Under the pieces are notes generated by a model. It was not told the DNA's origin, ran no database searches, and worked only from the letters and a program-made list of their open reading frames with translations. Position numbers and translations under genes: made by a program. From NCBI RefSeq assembly GCF_035975855.1, contig NZ_CP109055.1, positions 2,046,001-2,110,000 on the forward strand: a stretch of 64,000 nt of DNA. The letters run 5' to 3'. Positions 34,750 through 42,584 of the stretch are shown here, in pieces (positions within the stretch are counted from its first letter, which is position 1; each line of letters begins with the position of its first letter). This DNA comes from Streptomyces sp. NBC_01304 (GTDB lineage Bacteria > Actinomycetota > Actinomycetes > Streptomycetales > Streptomycetaceae).

Positions 34750-35325
34750 ATGGCCCGCATCTCGCTCACCCCGCCCCGCACCCTCTTCTACCGGGCGATC
34801 GAGTGGTACTCGAAGCGCACCTACGGCAAGGTCATGGACCCGGCGAAGGCGACCGCGCACAACCCGAAGGTGCTGTGGAGCACGGCCCGCTTCGAGCTGT
34901 CCCTGGCCAAGTGGAACAAGCTCGACACCGACCTCAAGGCCCTCGCGGTGATGGCCTCGGCCGCGTCGATCGGCTGCTCCTGGTGCATGGACTTCGGCTA
35001 CTGGGAGAACCACGAGCGCGGCATGGACCCGGCCAAGCTGCACGACGTCCCGGCCTGGCGTGACAGCGACGCGTACACGGCGCTGGAGCGGGACGTCATG
35101 GGGTACGCGGAGGGCATGACCGCGACCCCGCCCGACATCGACGACGACGTGGCCGCCCGCCTGGTCGAGCAGCTCGGCGAGCCGGCCTTCGTGGAGCTCA
35201 CGACGATGGTGGCCGTGGAGAACCTGCGCTCCCGGGTCAACGCCGCACTCGGCCTGACCAGCCAGGGCTTCAAGGACTCGTGCGAGCTGCGCGGGTCCGG
35301 GTCCGAAGCGCAGTCCGCGGCCTGA
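34750..35325 (+). CDS. Carboxymuconolactone-decarboxylase / AhpD-like protein
   Basis: This 191-residue all-helical protein carries the redox motif CSWC (in ASIGCSWCMDFGYWENHERGM, about residues 75-95), followed by LERDVMGYAEGMTATPPDIDDDVAARL and a final helix pair. The CxxC pair is that of AhpD-type peroxidase partners, so a role in peroxide or thiol metabolism is likely, though the family also holds lactone decarboxylases. GGAGG at 34738-34742 serves the ATG at 34750. It may share a promoter region with the divergent F420-type gene. Confidence 0.88.
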   Translation: MARISLTPPRTLFYRAIEWYSKRTYGKVMDPAKATAHNPKVLWSTARFELSLAKWNKLDTDLKALAVMASAASIGCSWCMDFGYWENHERGMDPAKLHDVPAWRDSDAYTALERDVMGYAEGMTATPPDIDDDVAARLVEQLGEPAFVELTTMVAVENLRSRVNAALGLTSQGFKDSCELRGSGSEAQSAA

Positions 35326-35333
35326 GAGGGAGC

Positions 35334-36656
35334 TCAGAGCCGGCCGACCGGGACCGAGGCGTGGACCCAGTGCCAGTCGACGGGGGCCCACGCCTTCTTC
35401 AGGGCGGTCCGCTGCTTCGCGTACGTGCGCAGGGCGTCCTCCATCACCGTCGGGAGGTCGGCGAGGTCGTCGGGGGCGGGCACGCGCAGGATCAGGTGCT
35501 GCTTGCGGTGGAACAGCAGCAGGTCGCCGTCGGGGGCGCAGCCGGCCAGGGTGAAGGGGGTCAGGGGCTTGAAGGTCTTGGCGGCGGTGTCCAGCCGGGC
35601 ACGCAGGGCGCCGCTCCTGTCCCAGGCGTACATGCCGTAGCGGTTGAGGTGGAAGGCCCGGCCGCGGTACGGGTCGCCGGCGAGGGTGAAGCAGAAGCCG
35701 GTGAAGGGGCTTTCGGTGCGCGGGTCCAGGCCCTGCAGGCGGCCGGTCATCTCGCCCTTGTCGTTGACCAGGGCGAAGACGAACGGCTGTCCCAGGTTGC
35801 CGCCGCGGTAGATCTTGGCGAAGACAGGGACGACGAACAGGTCGTCGGCCAGGGGGACGGGGCGGCCGAGGCGTGAGTCGTGCCACCCGGACAGCCGGTC
35901 CGCTCCGGCGACCAGCTCGGTCAGCGCCGGGCGCGGGCGATGCTCCCTGCCGACCGGCGAGCCCTGGTACCGGACTTGAGCCGTGAGGTCGTCGTCACCG
36001 TGGCGGGCCGGTGCGGGGTCGAGCGAGGAGATCGCCTCGATCAGCGGCCTGTTGTCCGGCGTCAAAGCACCGTCGGCGAGTCCGACGATGTTGGCGATGC
36101 GGCTGCCGTAGCCCCAGACCCCGTACTCGGCGGCCGTGCACAGCAGGCGCCCCGAGGGCGTGACGCTGATCGAGCCGGCGAAGCCGTTGCCCGCTGTGCG
36201 GTCCTCGGTCGAGGCGTAAGTGGCAAGCACTCGGCTCAGATCCGGTGCGATCAGGGTCGTACGGTCCCGGTGGGCGTTGACGGACAGCGTGCCGTCGGGC
36301 AGCACACAGAAGGTCATGTCGTCGCCGTCGGCCACGGCCGAGGCCGATCCGTCGTCGTCGGACGGGCACAGCGCACTGGCCAGGACCTCGCCGTCCGCGG
36401 AGTGCCGCGTGATGATCCGGTACCGGAAGTTCGCGACGCCCGGGTCCGGCTCGTCGTCGGCCACGCCCCAGGTGTTCCGGAGTGCGGTGGTCAACGTGTA
36501 GACGTCCCCACAGGGTGCGACCGTCACGTCGTCGACCGACGTCCGCCAACGCGGCGAGTGCGACGTCTGCGAGGACGGCGGCGTCAGGTCTATGCCGTGC
36601 GTGTCCACCAAGGCACCGGGCAGCACCGCCGGAAGCGTTTGGATCATGTCGGCCAT
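35334..36656 (-). CDS. Hypothetical propeller-like protein
   Basis: The 440-residue protein shows no signal peptide, membrane segment or known motif. It consists mostly of beta-strand-forming repeats with VAPCGDVYTLTTAL, MTFCVLPDGTLSVNAH, SISVTPSGRLLCTAAEYGVWGYG and RAFHLNRYGMYAWDRSGALRARLD, a pattern that suggests a beta-propeller sensing or enzymatic fold. The end, ALKKAWAPVDWHWVHASVPVGRL, is helical. I do not recognise the family. The ATG at 36656 begins MADMIQTLPAV. It is convergent with the AhpD-like gene, eight bases apart, and divergent from the glutamate dehydrogenase gene. Confidence 0.7.
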   Translation of the reverse strand: MADMIQTLPAVLPGALVDTHGIDLTPPSSQTSHSPRWRTSVDDVTVAPCGDVYTLTTALRNTWGVADDEPDPGVANFRYRIITRHSADGEVLASALCPSDDDGSASAVADGDDMTFCVLPDGTLSVNAHRDRTTLIAPDLSRVLATYASTEDRTAGNGFAGSISVTPSGRLLCTAAEYGVWGYGSRIANIVGLADGALTPDNRPLIEAISSLDPAPARHGDDDLTAQVRYQGSPVGREHRPRPALTELVAGADRLSGWHDSRLGRPVPLADDLFVVPVFAKIYRGGNLGQPFVFALVNDKGEMTGRLQGLDPRTESPFTGFCFTLAGDPYRGRAFHLNRYGMYAWDRSGALRARLDTAAKTFKPLTPFTLAGCAPDGDLLLFHRKQHLILRVPAPDDLADLPTVMEDALRTYAKQRTALKKAWAPVDWHWVHASVPVGRL

Positions 36657-36722
36657 TGTGCTCGCCCCCACTGACAGCGGGCACGCGCCCTGTGGGTCCG
36701 GCACCGCTGCACATCCTCGCGT

Positions 36723-36742
36723 TACTGAATAGCCAGTCAGTA
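36723..36742. promoter_or_regulatory. TetR-type operator over the glutamate dehydrogenase promoter
   Basis: The dyad TACTGA-N8-TCAGTA overlaps a -10-like TAGCAT (36741-36746). The ATG follows at 36777 with TGGAGG as ribosome site. The TetR gene at 38064 is the obvious candidate regulator. Confidence 0.7.
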
Positions 36743-36776
36743 GCATGGTGCCGTCCCCGCATCCTTTGGAGGCACC

Positions 36777-37958
36777 ATGCCCGGCGCACCCCTGCTGTCC
36801 CTCACCTGGAACGACCACGTCACCGGCCACCGCGGCTTCCTGGTCGTCGACCGGCTGGTGCGTGGCGTGTCCAGCGGGGGCCTGCGCATGCGCCCGGGCT
36901 GCACCCTCGACGAAGTCGCCGGCCTCGCGCGCGGGATGACGATGAAGGAAGCCCTGCACTACGACCCGCGGGCCCGCTACATCCCGCTCGGCGGCGCGAA
37001 GGGCGGCATCGACTGCGATCCGCGCGACCCGGCGGCGTACGGGATTCTCGTGCGCTACCTGCGGGCCATGCGGCCCTACATCGAGAGCTTCTGGACCATG
37101 GGTGAGGATCTCGGGCTCACCCAGGACGTCGTCGACAGGGCGGTGGCGGAGGCCGGGCTGACCTCGTCCATCCAGGCGGTGTATCCGCTGCTCGACGACG
37201 AGAGGGAAGCCCGAGCGCGGCTGGCGGACGCGTTCGCCGTCGAGGTGGACGGCATCGGTCTGGACGAGCTGGTCGGCGGCTGCGGAGTCGCCGAGGCGGT
37301 ACTCGTCGCGCTCGACCACGCGCGCGTGGAGCGCATCGGGGCCCGCGTGTCCGTGCAGGGCCTCGGCACGATGGGCGGGGCGACGGCCCGGTTCCTCCAA
37401 CGGGCCGGGCTCAAGATCGTCGCCGTCGCCGACATCAAGGGGACGATCGCCAACCCGGACGGCCTGGACGTGGAGGCGCTGCTCGCCGCGCGGGACGCGT
37501 ACGGCTGCGTGGACCGTTCCGTGCTGCGGCCCGGCGACCAGGAACTCGGCGACGACGCCTGGCTGGCGGCGGACGCGGAGGTGCTGGTCCCCGCCGCGGT
37601 GTCCTATGCGATCGACGCCGCCAACCAGGCGCGGATCAGGGCGCGTTGGATCGTCGAGGCCGCCAATCTGCCGGTGCTGCCGGAGGCCGAGGAGCTGCTG
37701 GCGGCCCGTGGCGTCACCGTCCTTCCGGACGTGGCCGTCAACTCCGGGACCAATGCCTGGTGGTGGTGGACGCTCTTCGGCGACGTCCCGGCCGACGCGA
37801 ACGCGGCCTTCGCGCACACGCGCGGGGCGATGCGCGCCCTGGTCGGCCATCTCCTGGACCGTGCCGCCGCCGACGGCCGCACCCCGCGGGCCGCGGCGCA
37901 CGCACTGGCGGCGGAGCGGCTGCCGGTCATCACGGAACGGTTCGGCACGTACCGCTGA
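36777..37958 (+). CDS. Glu/Leu/Phe/Val-type amino acid dehydrogenase
   Basis: This 393-residue NAD(P)-linked dehydrogenase has the N-terminal substrate domain with GMTMKEALHY (Lys 57) and IPLGGAKGGIDCDP (catalytic Lys 75), then the Rossmann domain starting VSVQGLGTMGGATARFLQ. It oxidatively deaminates an amino acid to a 2-oxo acid and ammonia; glutamate is the usual guess, but the gene is more divergent than standard glutamate dehydrogenases and another amino acid is possible. A TetR-type palindrome covers its promoter and a TetR gene follows 105 bases downstream, so it is probably induced by its substrate. Its last codons and stop lie inside a 17-bp tandem repeat. Confidence 0.85.
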   Translation: MPGAPLLSLTWNDHVTGHRGFLVVDRLVRGVSSGGLRMRPGCTLDEVAGLARGMTMKEALHYDPRARYIPLGGAKGGIDCDPRDPAAYGILVRYLRAMRPYIESFWTMGEDLGLTQDVVDRAVAEAGLTSSIQAVYPLLDDEREARARLADAFAVEVDGIGLDELVGGCGVAEAVLVALDHARVERIGARVSVQGLGTMGGATARFLQRAGLKIVAVADIKGTIANPDGLDVEALLAARDAYGCVDRSVLRPGDQELGDDAWLAADAEVLVPAAVSYAIDAANQARIRARWIVEAANLPVLPEAEELLAARGVTVLPDVAVNSGTNAWWWWTLFGDVPADANAAFAHTRGAMRALVGHLLDRAAADGRTPRAAAHALAAERLPVITERFGTYR

Positions 37959-38015
37959 ATCTGCGGTACCGCTGAATCCTCGGTACCGCTGAGTCCCGGT
38001 ACAGCCGAATCCCCG
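37949..38015. repeat. 17-bp tandem repeat, four copies, spanning a stop codon
   Basis: Copies of GTACCGCTGAATCCTCG start at 37949, 37966, 37983 (16 bp) and 37999. The first contains the TGA stop of the dehydrogenase gene; the rest fill the gap before the TetR gene. Confidence 0.88.
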
Positions 38016-38063
38016 GTCGGCCCCGCCCTGCTCCGGCCGTCCGCGAGCAACTAGGGTGACGCC

Positions 38064-38690
38064 GTGGCACGGGTCCGGTTGAGTGTGCAGGAGCGGCGCG
38101 AAGAACTCCTTCGCGCCGCCGTCGAGCAGATCGAGGCCCGTGGCGTGGCCGCGGTCCGCATCGCCGATGTCGCCTCCTCGCTCGGCGTGAGCAACGCCCT
38201 GGTGCTCTACCACTTCGCGTCCAAGGAACGGCTCGTCGCGGCCGCCTTCACCTACGCCGCCGAGGGCGACCTGGCCCATCTGCGCAAGGTCCTGGGCCGC
38301 CGCACCACCGCCCTGCGCCGACTGCGGGCGGCGGTGCGCTGGTACGCGCCGACCGGCCAGGCCAAGGGCTGGCGGCTGTGGATCGAGGGCTGGGCCGCGG
38401 CCCAGCGCGAGCCCGCCCTGCGCGAGGTGACCCGCGACCTCGACCAGCAGTGGAAGGCCGCCCTCGCCGAGGTCATGGCCGAGGGCGCCGCCGCGGGCGA
38501 GTTCAGCTGCCCCGACCCGAGGGCGGCGGCCCTGCGCCTGACCGCCCTGCTCGACGGCCTGGCCGTGCAGACCACGGCGTACGCGGGCACGCTGACCCGG
38601 ACCGCCATGCTGGAGTGGGTCGACGACGCCCTGGCCCGCGAACTCGGCCTCGACCGCGAGGCGTTGACCGGCGCGGCACACCAGGGCTGA
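38064..38690 (+). CDS. TetR-family regulator
   Basis: The 208-residue regulator has the TetR N-terminal domain at about 8-55 (ERREELLRAAVEQIEARGVAAVRIADVASSLGVSNALVLYHFASKERL) and a helical ligand-binding domain ending at LDREALTGAA. Its position just downstream of the amino acid dehydrogenase gene, which carries a TetR-type palindrome in its promoter, suggests control of that gene. The GTG at 38064 was chosen because it opens directly into the conserved domain. Confidence 0.92.
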   Translation: MARVRLSVQERREELLRAAVEQIEARGVAAVRIADVASSLGVSNALVLYHFASKERLVAAAFTYAAEGDLAHLRKVLGRRTTALRRLRAAVRWYAPTGQAKGWRLWIEGWAAAQREPALREVTRDLDQQWKAALAEVMAEGAAAGEFSCPDPRAAALRLTALLDGLAVQTTAYAGTLTRTAMLEWVDDALARELGLDREALTGAAHQG

Positions 38691-38713
38691 ACCGCCCGTT
38701 CAGGGCGAGACCG

Positions 38714-39487
38714 TCAGCACAGCTCATACACGGCAGTGACCGTCACCTGGTCCTCGACCTCCCCCGGCGCCACCGGCACGCCCTCCTTGTCGAACGCCAC
38801 GGCCGGCATCGCGAGCGGGCGCGGCCGCCCGCTCTCCCCCTCGTTCAGCGACACCAGACGGCCCAGCTTGCAGCCGCTGAGCCGCGCGTACTGCACGGCC
38901 TTCTCGTGCGCGTCCAGGTGCGCGGAGCGGCGCGCCGCGGAACGCAGGCGGCTGCTGTCGGCGACGTCGAAGGCGACGGAGTGGATGCGGCCGGCGTCGC
39001 CGCTCGCGTCCATCACGGCCTGGATGACCGCGCCGGTCCGCTTGATGTCGCGGACCTGCAGCGAGAACACCTGCCCCGCCTGATATCCGGTGATCTTGGA
39101 CGTGCCGGTGGTGGGGTTGTGCTCGTTGACGGCGGAGAGCGACAGGCTCTCGGTGCGTACGTCCCGCTCCGCGAGCCCCTCCTTCTTCGCGGCCGCGAGC
39201 AGCGCGTCCGCCGCGGCGTTCTGCGCCTTGAGGGCGGCCTGCGCGGTCGGCTTGGTGACCTCGACGCCGACGGTGACGACGGCCGTGTCCGGCATGGCCG
39301 TCGCACGGCCCTCGCCGGTCACGGTCACGGTCGCCGGCTTGGGCGCCTGCGCGGTCCCGGCCTGGGCGGCGGGCGAGGCCTCGGGTGCGGCGACGGCCTG
39401 CGTCGCGGCACCGGCGAGCAGGCCCCCGGCCAGGACGGCCGCGGCGAGCGACCGTGCGGCCAGGGGCGTTGAGGTGCGTACGGGCAT
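38714..39487 (-). CDS. SIMPL-domain (DUF541) exported protein
   Basis: This 257-residue protein starts with a signal peptide (core about 13-30, cleavage after AVAA) and then a SIMPL domain with TVTVTGEGRATAMPDTAVVTVGVEV, QNAAADALLAAAKKEGLAERDVRTESLSL and GYQAGQVFSLQVRDIKRTGAVIQAVMDASGD. SIMPL/DUF541 proteins are secreted oligomers of uncertain function linked to envelope stress and resistance. It is convergent with the TetR gene, with a short CTGAAC/GTTCAG hairpin between them. The ATG at 39487 opens the signal peptide. Confidence 0.88.
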   Translation of the reverse strand: MPVRTSTPLAARSLAAAVLAGGLLAGAATQAVAAPEASPAAQAGTAQAPKPATVTVTGEGRATAMPDTAVVTVGVEVTKPTAQAALKAQNAAADALLAAAKKEGLAERDVRTESLSLSAVNEHNPTTGTSKITGYQAGQVFSLQVRDIKRTGAVIQAVMDASGDAGRIHSVAFDVADSSRLRSAARRSAHLDAHEKAVQYARLSGCKLGRLVSLNEGESGRPRPLAMPAVAFDKEGVPVAPGEVEDQVTVTAVYELC

Positions 39488-39621
39488 GAGGGGTGGTCCT
39501 TCCGCTCTTAGGGCCCCTCCCCCGGTTCCCGGAGAGGCCGCGCGGTCATCCCAGCACCGGCGCCCGCCCGGGGGGCCACGCCACTCCCGCTCCGCGCCGC
39601 CTGTCACCTCACCGGGTCACC

Positions 39622-39987
39622 TCACCGGGCCACGAACTGCGTCAGGATCGCCTGCACCTCATAGATGTTGACGCCCTTGGTGAAGGTCTTCTCGATCGGC
39701 GTGGGGTTGCCCGATATCCAGATCTTGAGTTCCGCGTCGAGGTCGAAGTGCCCCGCGGTCTCCACCGCGAAGTGCGTGATGCTGCGGTACGGCACCGTGT
39801 GGTACTCGACCTTCTTGCCGGTGATCCCCTGCTTGTCGATGAGGACGAGGCGGCGATCGGTGAACAGCATGGTGTCGCGGATCAACACGAAGGCGGCGTA
39901 GACCTGTTCGCCCTGCCCGAGGAGGCGTGCGTACTCCTGCTGCGCCTTGCCCGGATCGATGGTGTGCGCGTTGCCGAAAAGCGCCAT
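39622..39987 (-). CDS. Bacterial PH-domain protein (DUF1696-like)
   Basis: The 121-residue protein is a single bacterial pleckstrin-homology domain. It starts MALFGNAHTIDPGKAQQEYARLLGQGEQVYAAF, continues VLIRDTMLFTDRRLVLIDKQGITGKKVEYHTVPYRSITHF and ends NIYEVQAILTQFVAR. Family members form ring oligomers and have no fixed function; a link to membrane stress or phage response has been proposed for some. Start ATG at 39987 fits the family. It stands alone between the SIMPL gene and a 22-bp repeat array. Confidence 0.9.
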   Translation of the reverse strand: MALFGNAHTIDPGKAQQEYARLLGQGEQVYAAFVLIRDTMLFTDRRLVLIDKQGITGKKVEYHTVPYRSITHFAVETAGHFDLDAELKIWISGNPTPIEKTFTKGVNIYEVQAILTQFVAR

Positions 39988-40080
39988 GACTGGCCCCCAT
40001 GAGTAGACGTGTCGAAATCATCGAACTCTAACTCGATACGCCTTCGCTCCAGCTAAAGGGCAACCTCCTTACGGAGGCGA

Positions 40081-40201
40081 CAGATCCGGCTCTCAGAGGC
40101 ATCAGGAACGGCTCGCAGACCCAACAGGCCCGACGCACGAAGACATCAGGCCCGACGCACGGAGACATCAGGCCCGACTCACAGAGGCATCAGGTCCGGC
40201 C
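40081..40201. repeat. 22-bp tandem repeat, five units plus a partial
   Basis: Units start at 40081, 40103, 40125, 40147 and 40169, with a partial at 40191. The 40125-40190 units share CAGGCCCGAC-CAC-GA-GACAT and are nearly identical; the first two are degenerate. The stop of the SGNH hydrolase gene (40179-40181) lies inside the array. Confidence 0.88.
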
Positions 40202-40958
40202 GCTTCGCCGACACGTGGTCGCCCGAAGACTCCCCGCGCAGCCGCCGCCCGATCCACGGGACCAGATACTCGCGCGCCCACTGGATGTCGTCGCGCCGCA
40301 CCTCGAGCGTGCCTCGCGGCGGCAGCGGCGGCCATGCCTGGTCGGGGTCGGCCGGGATCTCCAGGCCGAGCACCTGGGCGGCGCGCAGCGCGACGCGGGT
40401 GTGGCCCTCCGCCGACAGGTGGAGGCGGTCACCGTCCCAGGCACGGCGGTCCTGGACCGAGCGCAGCGACCACAGGTCGAGGACGGGGCAGTCGTAGCGG
40501 TCGGCGATGGAGCGCACATGGGCGGTGTACGTAGCGATCTTGCCGCGCAGATGCCGCAGGACCGGAACGTTCCGGGTGTCGAAGCCGGTGGTCACGAGGA
40601 CCGTGCCGACGTTCTCCTTCAGGTCGGCGACGGCCCGCTCGAAGCGGGCCGCGACGTCGTCGGGGTCGGTGCCGGGGCGAATGATGTCGTTGCCGCCGGC
40701 GCAGAAGCTCACCAGGTCGGGGGCGAGCTCCTTGGCGCGCGGGACCTGCTCCTCGACGATCTGGTCGAGGAGCTTGCCGCGCACGGCGAGGTTGGCGTAG
40801 CGGAAGGTCTGCTCGGGGTGCCGGTCGTCGAGGAGGACGGCCAGGCGGTCGGCCCAGCCGACGAAGGTGTCGCCGGGGCCCGGGTCGCCGACACCTTCGG
40901 TGAAGCTGTCGCCGACAGCCGCGTACGACTTGAACTGGGGTGTCGATTCGTCTGCCAC
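40179..40958 (-). CDS. SGNH/GDSL hydrolase
   Basis: The 259-residue enzyme has all four SGNH blocks: AVGDSFTEG (Ser near residue 17), ANLAVRGK, FCAGGNDI and WDGDRLHLSAEGHTRVALRA with the Asp-x-x-His pair. Such esterases or lipases remove acyl groups from lipids or carbohydrates. No signal peptide is visible, so it should be cytoplasmic. The last residues (PDLMPL) are encoded within the 22-bp tandem array at 40081-40201, so the extreme C terminus is likely variable between strains. Start ATG at 40958. Confidence 0.9.
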   Translation of the reverse strand: MADESTPQFKSYAAVGDSFTEGVGDPGPGDTFVGWADRLAVLLDDRHPEQTFRYANLAVRGKLLDQIVEEQVPRAKELAPDLVSFCAGGNDIIRPGTDPDDVAARFERAVADLKENVGTVLVTTGFDTRNVPVLRHLRGKIATYTAHVRSIADRYDCPVLDLWSLRSVQDRRAWDGDRLHLSAEGHTRVALRAAQVLGLEIPADPDQAWPPLPPRGTLEVRRDDIQWAREYLVPWIGRRLRGESSGDHVSAKRPDLMPL

Positions 40959-41090
40959 GTCGGCATATCTTTCACCTCGTCCCGTGACCTACGCCACCGT
41001 AATAAGGGTCAACGGGGGCTTGACGGCGGGTGATATATGCCACCGATAAAGATCGAACCAAGTCGGAATACCGGGCATCAGCGCCGAACG

Positions 41091-41131
41091 CACCGATGGC
41101 CGGAGCCCTTTACGGGCTCCGGCCATCGGTG
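41091..41131 (-). terminator. Terminator of the M23 peptidase gene
   Basis: A perfect 18-bp stem (41091-41108 with 41114-41131) around the loop TTTAC lies about 70 bases past the stop of the M23 gene on its strand. Confidence 0.85.
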
Positions 41132-41198
41132 AAAGCACGGTCGCGATGCAGTTCGGGACGCGGCTCGGAACGCGCTCCTGAACACGGTGCGCAATGCG

Positions 41199-42080
41199 TC
41201 AGACGGTCACGCCGTGGCTGCGCAGGTACGCGAGCGGGTCGACGTCCGAGCCGTAGCCGGGGCCGGTGCGGACCTCGAAGTGCAGGTGCGGTCCGGTGGA
41301 GTTGCCGGTGGAGCCGGACAGGCCGATCTGGGTGCCGCCGTCGACGCTCTGCCCGGTGGCGACGTTCAGGGACGTCATGTGGGCGTACTGCGAGTAGTGG
41401 CCGTCGGCGTGCTGGATGACGACCTCGTTGCCGTACGAGCCGCTCCAGCCGGCCGAGACGACGGTGCCCTCGCCGATGGCCTTGACCGGGGTGCCGGACG
41501 GGACGACGAAGTCGGTGCCGGTGTGGTAGCCGCTGGACCACATGGCGCCGGCCGTGCGGTACGAGGTGCTGATGGGGGCCTCGACCGGGGCGGTGAAGCC
41601 GTTCGCGGCCTTGGCCTGGACGGCCTCGCCCTGCACGGCCTCGGCAGCCTTGGTGCCGGCCGCGTCGATCTGCGCCTGGCTGGCCGTGGCCCCGGTGGCG
41701 TCGGCCTTCGCCGCGGACTTCGCGGTGGCCTCGGCGGCGCCGTCGAGCTTCAGCTTCATGCCGGGGCGTATGTGCCGGGGGTCGTCGCCGACGACCTTGC
41801 GGTTGTCGGCGTACAGCTTCTTCCAGCCGCCGTCGACGTTCAGCTCGTCGGCGATCGCGGACAGCGAGTCCCCGGCGACGACGGAGTACGTCTTGGCGGC
41901 GGCCTGCGGTGCGGCGGCGGGGGCGGCCTGCTGCACCTGGGGGGCGGCGGCGGTCGCAGCATGGGCGCCGGCGGCTCCGAGCAGCGGCAGCGCGAGGGCG
42001 GCGCCTCCGGTGCCTGCGGCGGCGAATCCGCGGCTGATCCGCTGGGACTTGGGACGGCGGTGCTTACCCTTCGCGGGCAT
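41199..42080 (-). CDS. Secreted LysM/M23 peptidoglycan endopeptidase
   Basis: The 293-residue protein has a basic n-region (KGKHRRPKSQRISRG) and a signal peptide ending around AHAATA, then a LysM domain (about 63-112, TYSVVAGDSLSAIADELNVDGGWKKLYADN), an Ala-rich linker and a C-terminal M23 peptidase. The zinc site is visible as YHTGTDFV and GPHLHFEV, with NEVVIQHADGHYSQYAHM between. It should cut cross-links in peptidoglycan. A c-di-AMP riboswitch lies in its 5' leader, a known arrangement for actinobacterial cell-wall hydrolases, so its expression should follow c-di-AMP level. A strong terminator follows. Confidence 0.93.
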   Translation of the reverse strand: MPAKGKHRRPKSQRISRGFAAAGTGGAALALPLLGAAGAHAATAAAPQVQQAAPAAAPQAAAKTYSVVAGDSLSAIADELNVDGGWKKLYADNRKVVGDDPRHIRPGMKLKLDGAAEATAKSAAKADATGATASQAQIDAAGTKAAEAVQGEAVQAKAANGFTAPVEAPISTSYRTAGAMWSSGYHTGTDFVVPSGTPVKAIGEGTVVSAGWSGSYGNEVVIQHADGHYSQYAHMTSLNVATGQSVDGGTQIGLSGSTGNSTGPHLHFEVRTGPGYGSDVDPLAYLRSHGVTV

Positions 42081-42085
42081 GGCGA

Positions 42086-42230
42086 ATTCCTCTCCGGCGC
42101 CTGCGAGGTGAGCTGTCGGGTTCGGACTGGAGATGTCCGGCCGCTTTTACGCGGCTTCACCCCAAGCCTCTCCGGTGGACCGGATGCGGCATCTAACCGT
42201 GGGTCCCCCGCTCCTGCCGTACACGGGTGG
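42086..42230 (-). ncRNA. c-di-AMP riboswitch (ydaO-yuaA type)
   Basis: Read on the minus strand, the leader of the M23 gene contains GGAGCGGGGGACCCA, then TTGGGGTGAA, a GCCGCG/CGCGGC-type stem, CCAGTCCGAACCC and GACAGCTCACCTCGCAGGCG, in the order of the ydaO consensus. It ends just before the ATG, with GGAGAGG as ribosome site. Binding of c-di-AMP normally turns such leaders off. The limits are approximate. Confidence 0.88.
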
Positions 42231-42584
42231 GTGTGCGGAATTCCGGGCGGCGGCAGGATTGGGCGTCCGTCCGGATGCCGCAGAACGTAAACGAGCGCGG
42301 AGCGCGGAGACAAGCAATCAATTCCCGCGCAATTGCCCACCGATGATCCATTCCCGGAATTGCCGTCACACTCCGTGGATGAATGATCTTTAGTGCCGCC
42401 TTACCCCTGGAAATCGGCCCGCGAAGATCGCCACGCACGGTCACGACTATGATCCCGCTCACGGACAGAGAGCCATGAGCCTTTAGTTCCAGGCCAGTTA
42501 CCACGAAGGCCCGCGTAAGCCCCTTATCCAGCGAACCACTTGAAGTTCACCAACCACCTGAAACTACCTAATCCCCCGAATCGG
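42231..42584. other. Promoter region of the M23 gene and 3' flank of alpha-galactosidase
   Basis: This segment upstream of the riboswitch is clearly lower in GC than the genes and must hold the M23 promoter. AT-rich stretches such as GGGAATTGATTG on the minus strand (near 42310-42330) are present, but no box stands out enough to call. No gene is seen. Confidence 0.5.

Noticed and set aside
35334..38681. An 1115-codon minus-strand frame across three genes
   Set aside because: Its first two thirds are antisense to the dehydrogenase and TetR genes; only the last 440 codons from 36656 read as a real protein.
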